Shown here: positions 14,047 to 16,635 of the stretch, one piece after another
Layout of the letters: each line of letters begins with the position of its first letter
Position numbering within the stretch: the stretch's first letter is position 1
Source: HyVt-560 sp964577195
GTDB taxonomy: Bacteria; Pseudomonadota; Gammaproteobacteria; UWMA-0217
Direction of reading: 5' to 3'
Length of the DNA: 16,635 nucleotides
Assembly: GCA_964577195.1 (NCBI GenBank)
Contig: CAZNYF010000052.1
Coordinates: 1 to 16,635, forward strand
Notes under the pieces: model-generated
What the model was told of the DNA's origin: nothing
What the model saw: only the letters and a program-made list of their open reading frames with translations
Databases searched by the model: none
Made by a program: the position numbers and the translations under genes

Positions 14047-14443
14047 TACAGCGTTGGATATTCTTCATGATCTAATAGATACAACCACCCCACTTTTTCG
14101 CAACGTGGGCTTGAATTCCCTGTCCTTCCCTTTTGAGTATTGCCACGCATTAAGCGTTCTCTTTCCCTAGGCTTGTCCTGATCTCCATTTACTGTAGGCA
14201 GCGGAACCACATGTCCGTACAGTAACAGAGAGGTTGCCATGAAAAGGTAATTTTTCACATATTCCTACCCTCAGCGGTCCCTCTAACTGATTAGCAAGCA
14301 TCATTCGTTAATTCCTACTCGGCATCATTCTTGCTTATATATTCATACTTCATAAGCATATGCCAACGGAGCCATATTATTGAGGCGATCCGATTGGTCA
14401 ATTTATACCAAGAGCTATGCGCCATATACCAGGAGAAATTAAC
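14047..14443. other. 397-base gap without a firm gene
   Basis: The left part (14047-14258) is partly open on the minus strand: a frame from a GTG at 14258 runs 112 codons to 13920, but its last 42 codons lie antisense inside hisC. It has aggaat ahead of the GTG and a hydrophobic start (MKNYLFMATSLLL), yet no recognised domain and no clean signal-peptidase site, so I do not call it a gene. The middle (14259-14340) has the direct repeat gcatcattc at 14298-14306 and 14322-14330, 24 bases apart. The right part is AT-rich and holds a candidate promoter of the chemoreceptor gene. No tRNA or strong hairpin was seen. Confidence 0.5.
14380..14409 (+). promoter_or_regulatory. Candidate sigma-70 promoter of the chemoreceptor gene
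   Basis: TTGAGG (14380-14385) and TATACC (14404-14409) are spaced by 18 bases, each matching four of six consensus positions, about 35 bases before the ATG at 14444. Chemoreceptor genes often use the flagellar sigma factor. The nearest FliA-like match upstream (TAAG, 14 bases, GCCATATT) is poor, so the sigma-70 reading is slightly better, but neither is strong. Confidence 0.3.
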
Positions 14444-16635
14444 ATGATCGGTTCACCATCAGCGTATTCAAACACCGACATTTCATGGCAAAACAGTCTG
14501 TTTGCAAAAATCGCCATCCCGGTAGGAATTGTGAGCATTATTGGGCTGGCTGCACTTTGGTATATCATACCCAGCATGCTGGAACGAAATATCGTAAAAG
14601 AATCGACTCTGGCGGCACAGGAAACCGTTGCGCAATTTAAGATGCTCCGCGGATACTACACGCAGAATATCATTAAAAAAGTCATTGGAAAGTCAGAGAT
14701 AAAAGCTTCATTTAATCACCAGGGTGCTGATAAAACGATTCCTTTACCTGCTACTCTGATCCATGACATGAGCGCATTAATGAAGGATAAGGGTACTTCA
14801 ATGAAGCTCTATAGCTCATTTCCGTTTCCCAATAGAAAAGATCGCAAGCTTGATGCTTTTGGAAAAGATGCCTGGAACTATTTATTAAAAAATCCAGAAG
14901 GTACTTACACTCAACGAGTTGAAAATAATGGTCACCATAGCGTCCGCGTCGCAATCTCGGATAAAATGGTCGACCAGGCTTGCGTCAGTTGCCATAACGC
15001 TCACCCTGACACACCCTTCGCAAGCTGGAAGCTTGGTGATGTACGTGGCGTACTGGAGGTTGAAACCAATATTGATAAACAAATCGCCAATGGCGTTGCA
15101 ACCAGTCGAATCGTTGCTTTAATCGTAACAGCCACATTTCTAATTATCCTGGGCCTGATCTGGTTCACGCTCAAGAGAAAAGTCATTGTGCCCATCAAGG
15201 TTGCTGCTAGCGCTGCGACTGAGATTGCTAACGGTAACCTGAATGTGGAAATCAATTATGACTCATCCGATGAAGCAGGAAAACTCCTCAGTACACTACA
15301 AGTAATGCGTTCCAATCTTAGTACCCGAATTGAAGAAGAACGACAGATAACTGTGGAAACCAGCCGTATTAAACAAGCATTGGACAATGTTAATACCAAT
15401 GTCATGATTGCGGACCAGGATGGCAATATTATCTATATTAATCAGTCTTTAAAGAATTTTCTTACTGGCGTAGAAAGTGAGTTCCAAAAGGATTTACCCA
15501 ATTTCACTGTCGGGGCGCTCATTGGTAGCAACATGACTATGTTCTTCAAAAACCCTGCAGATCAGCCTCGGAACAATCTATCCAGCGTCAGAAAACAGGA
15601 TGTCAAAATTGGCGAAATTCACCTCCAGTTAGTATCCAGTCCGATCATTGATATTGATGGCTATCAGCAAGGAATAGTGGTTGAGTGGATGGATCGTTAT
15701 CAAGAAGTCGTCATCCAGGAGGAAATGCATCAGGTGATCTCGGATGCGATGGCTGGCAACCTCAAGCGCCGCATTAACCTGGATGACAAGGAAGCATTTT
15801 TCAAGGATCTCAGTGAAGGGATCAATCAGCTAATGAATGCATTTGATCAAGTCATTTCAGACACCGCGTCCGCCTTAGGCGCTGTCGCCAGCGGAGATTT
15901 GACTCAAAAGATCGAGTCGGACTACCAAGGAGAATTTGGTCAGTTGAAGAATAATGTCAATACCACCATTGATAAATTGACCACAGTGGTTAACGAGATT
16001 TCTGGCAGCGCAAATCTCGTACTAAAAGGTTCACAAGAAATCATGCAAGGTAATGTCAAACTGTCAGATCGCACTGTGCAACAGTCCTCCAATCTAGTAG
16101 AGACAGCGGCCAGCATGGAAGAGATGACGACCATCGTCCGACAAAATGCAGACAATGCTGAACAAGCGAATCAGCTGGCGTCCAATACACGTAAACAAGC
16201 AGAACAAGGCGGTAACGTGGTCGACCAAGCGGTCTCTGCCATGAGTAATATTACCGAATCATCTAACAAGATTGCTGCCATTACCAACGTCATTGATGAG
16301 ATTGCTTTTCAGACCAATCTGCTGGCATTAAATGCGGCGGTGGAAGCCGCACACGCAGGGGAACAAGGGCGTGGATTTGCTGTTGTAGCCAGTGAAGTCC
16401 GGAATCTGGCGGGCCGTTCTGCAGACGCCGCGAAAGAGATCAAGATACTGATTGAAGATAGCGCTGCTAAAGTTGACGAAGGCTCAAAATTGGTCGATGC
16501 ATCTGGTCAGACACTCCGTGAAATTCTGGGTTCGGTGAAAAAAGTCAGTGATATCATTGCGGAGATTGCCACAGCCTCTCAAGAACAGTCCGAAGGAATT
16601 TCTCAAGTCAACAAGGCTGTTTTGGATATGGACTT
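14444..16635 (+). CDS. Methyl-accepting chemotaxis protein with periplasmic haem-c (Tll0287-like) sensor and PAS domain, 3' end cut off
   Basis: The frame is open from ATG 14444 (Shine-Dalgarno aggaga, spacing seven) to the window edge, 730 codons with no stop. Domains in order: a cytosolic N-end; TM1 about 20-42; a periplasmic region about 43-221 of Tll0287-like (DUF3365) type, with a CVSCH motif (C180, C183, H184) for covalent haem c; TM2 about 222-243; HAMP about 244-296; a PAS-like domain about 308-420 (MIADQDGNIIYIN, WMDRYQE); HAMP-like units at about 426-467 (MAGNLKRRI) and 476-513 (VASGDLTQKI); then the signalling coiled coil. The coiled coil carries the highly conserved hairpin tip (DEIAFQTNLLALNAAVEAA, GRGFAVVASEVRNLAGRSA; 618-660), which contacts CheA/CheW. 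Glu/Gln-rich patches near 552-562 are likely methylation sites. It probably senses redox state or a haem ligand such as NO or CO. The ligand is inference; the receptor class is secure. Confidence 0.93.
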   Translation, partial: MIGSPSAYSNTDISWQNSLFAKIAIPVGIVSIIGLAALWYIIPSMLERNIVKESTLAAQETVAQFKMLRGYYTQNIIKKVIGKSEIKASFNHQGADKTIPLPATLIHDMSALMKDKGTSMKLYSSFPFPNRKDRKLDAFGKDAWNYLLKNPEGTYTQRVENNGHHSVRVAISDKMVDQACVSCHNAHPDTPFASWKLGDVRGVLEVETNIDKQIANGVATSRIVALIVTATFLIILGLIWFTLKRKVIVPIKVAASAATEIANGNLNVEINYDSSDEAGKLLSTLQVMRSNLSTRIEEERQITVETSRIKQALDNVNTNVMIADQDGNIIYINQSLKNFLTGVESEFQKDLPNFTVGALIGSNMTMFFKNPADQPRNNLSSVRKQDVKIGEIHLQLVSSPIIDIDGYQQGIVVEWMDRYQEVVIQEEMHQVISDAMAGNLKRRINLDDKEAFFKDLSEGINQLMNAFDQVISDTASALGAVASGDLTQKIESDYQGEFGQLKNNVNTTIDKLTTVVNEISGSANLVLKGSQEIMQGNVKLSDRTVQQSSNLVETAASMEEMTTIVRQNADNAEQANQLASNTRKQAEQGGNVVDQAVSAMSNITESSNKIAAITNVIDEIAFQTNLLALNAAVEAAHAGEQGRGFAVVASEVRNLAGRSADAAKEIKILIEDSAAKVDEGSKLVDASGQTLREILGSVKKVSDIIAEIATASQEQSEGISQVNKAVLDMD

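Noticed and set aside
14001..15255. Small ORFs on the minus strand opposite the chemoreceptor gene
   Set aside because: They lie inside a long continuous plus-strand frame with clear chemoreceptor domains and have no recognisable protein features of their own.

Overview
The window is chromosomal DNA of a gammaproteobacterium. HisD, MurA, RppH, ribosomal protein S20 and the LPS heptose phosphatase GmhB all read as gammaproteobacterial orthologues. The murA-hisG-hisD-hisC order is the Pseudomonas-like arrangement, rpsT uses a TTG start as in E. coli, and base composition is moderate. I cannot name the genus. There are 13 complete protein genes plus one chemoreceptor gene cut by the right edge. 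No tRNA, rRNA, CRISPR array or transposase gene was seen.

Layout. (1) 1-125: a large imperfect hairpin that looks like a non-coding palindromic repeat, just downstream of rppH. (2) 162-3777: housekeeping. rppH (RNA 5' pyrophosphohydrolase, -) is divergent from a SerB-like HAD phosphatase (+). The phosphatase converges on a leftward cluster gmhB > plsC-like acyltransferase > NDUFA9-like NAD(P)-binding protein, which links LPS heptose and phospholipid synthesis. (3) 3975-8013: a cell-envelope block that looks lineage-specific. It encodes a secreted protein with two cadherin-like repeats and a C-terminal sorting-like tail, an OmpA-family protein with a canonical peptidoglycan-binding domain, and, convergent across a strong terminator, a paralogue of that OmpA protein whose peptidoglycan-binding domain has lost its signature residues. 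(4) 8218-8478: rpsT with a recognisable promoter, TTG start and terminator. (5) 8678-14046: a tightly packed rightward cluster murA-hisG-[class I DAHP synthase]-hisD-hisC. The aromatic-pathway gene sits between two histidine genes with overlapping or near-overlapping junctions. (6) 14047-14443: a non-coding gap with one weak antisense ORF. (7) 14444 to the end: a methyl-accepting chemotaxis protein with a periplasmic Tll0287-like (DUF3365) domain carrying a CxxCH haem c motif, then HAMP, PAS, further HAMP-like units and the signalling hairpin.

How the genes relate. Three groups touch the envelope: gmhB/plsC (LPS and phospholipid), murA (first committed peptidoglycan step) and the OmpA pair with its secreted neighbour (outer membrane and surface). 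hisG/hisD/hisC cover the first, last and transamination steps of histidine synthesis. DAHP synthase opens the shikimate pathway and is probably co-transcribed with them. I found no clear multi-gene defence or mobile system. The most unusual items are the haem-c chemoreceptor, the diverged OmpA pair with its secreted partner, and the aro gene inside the his cluster.
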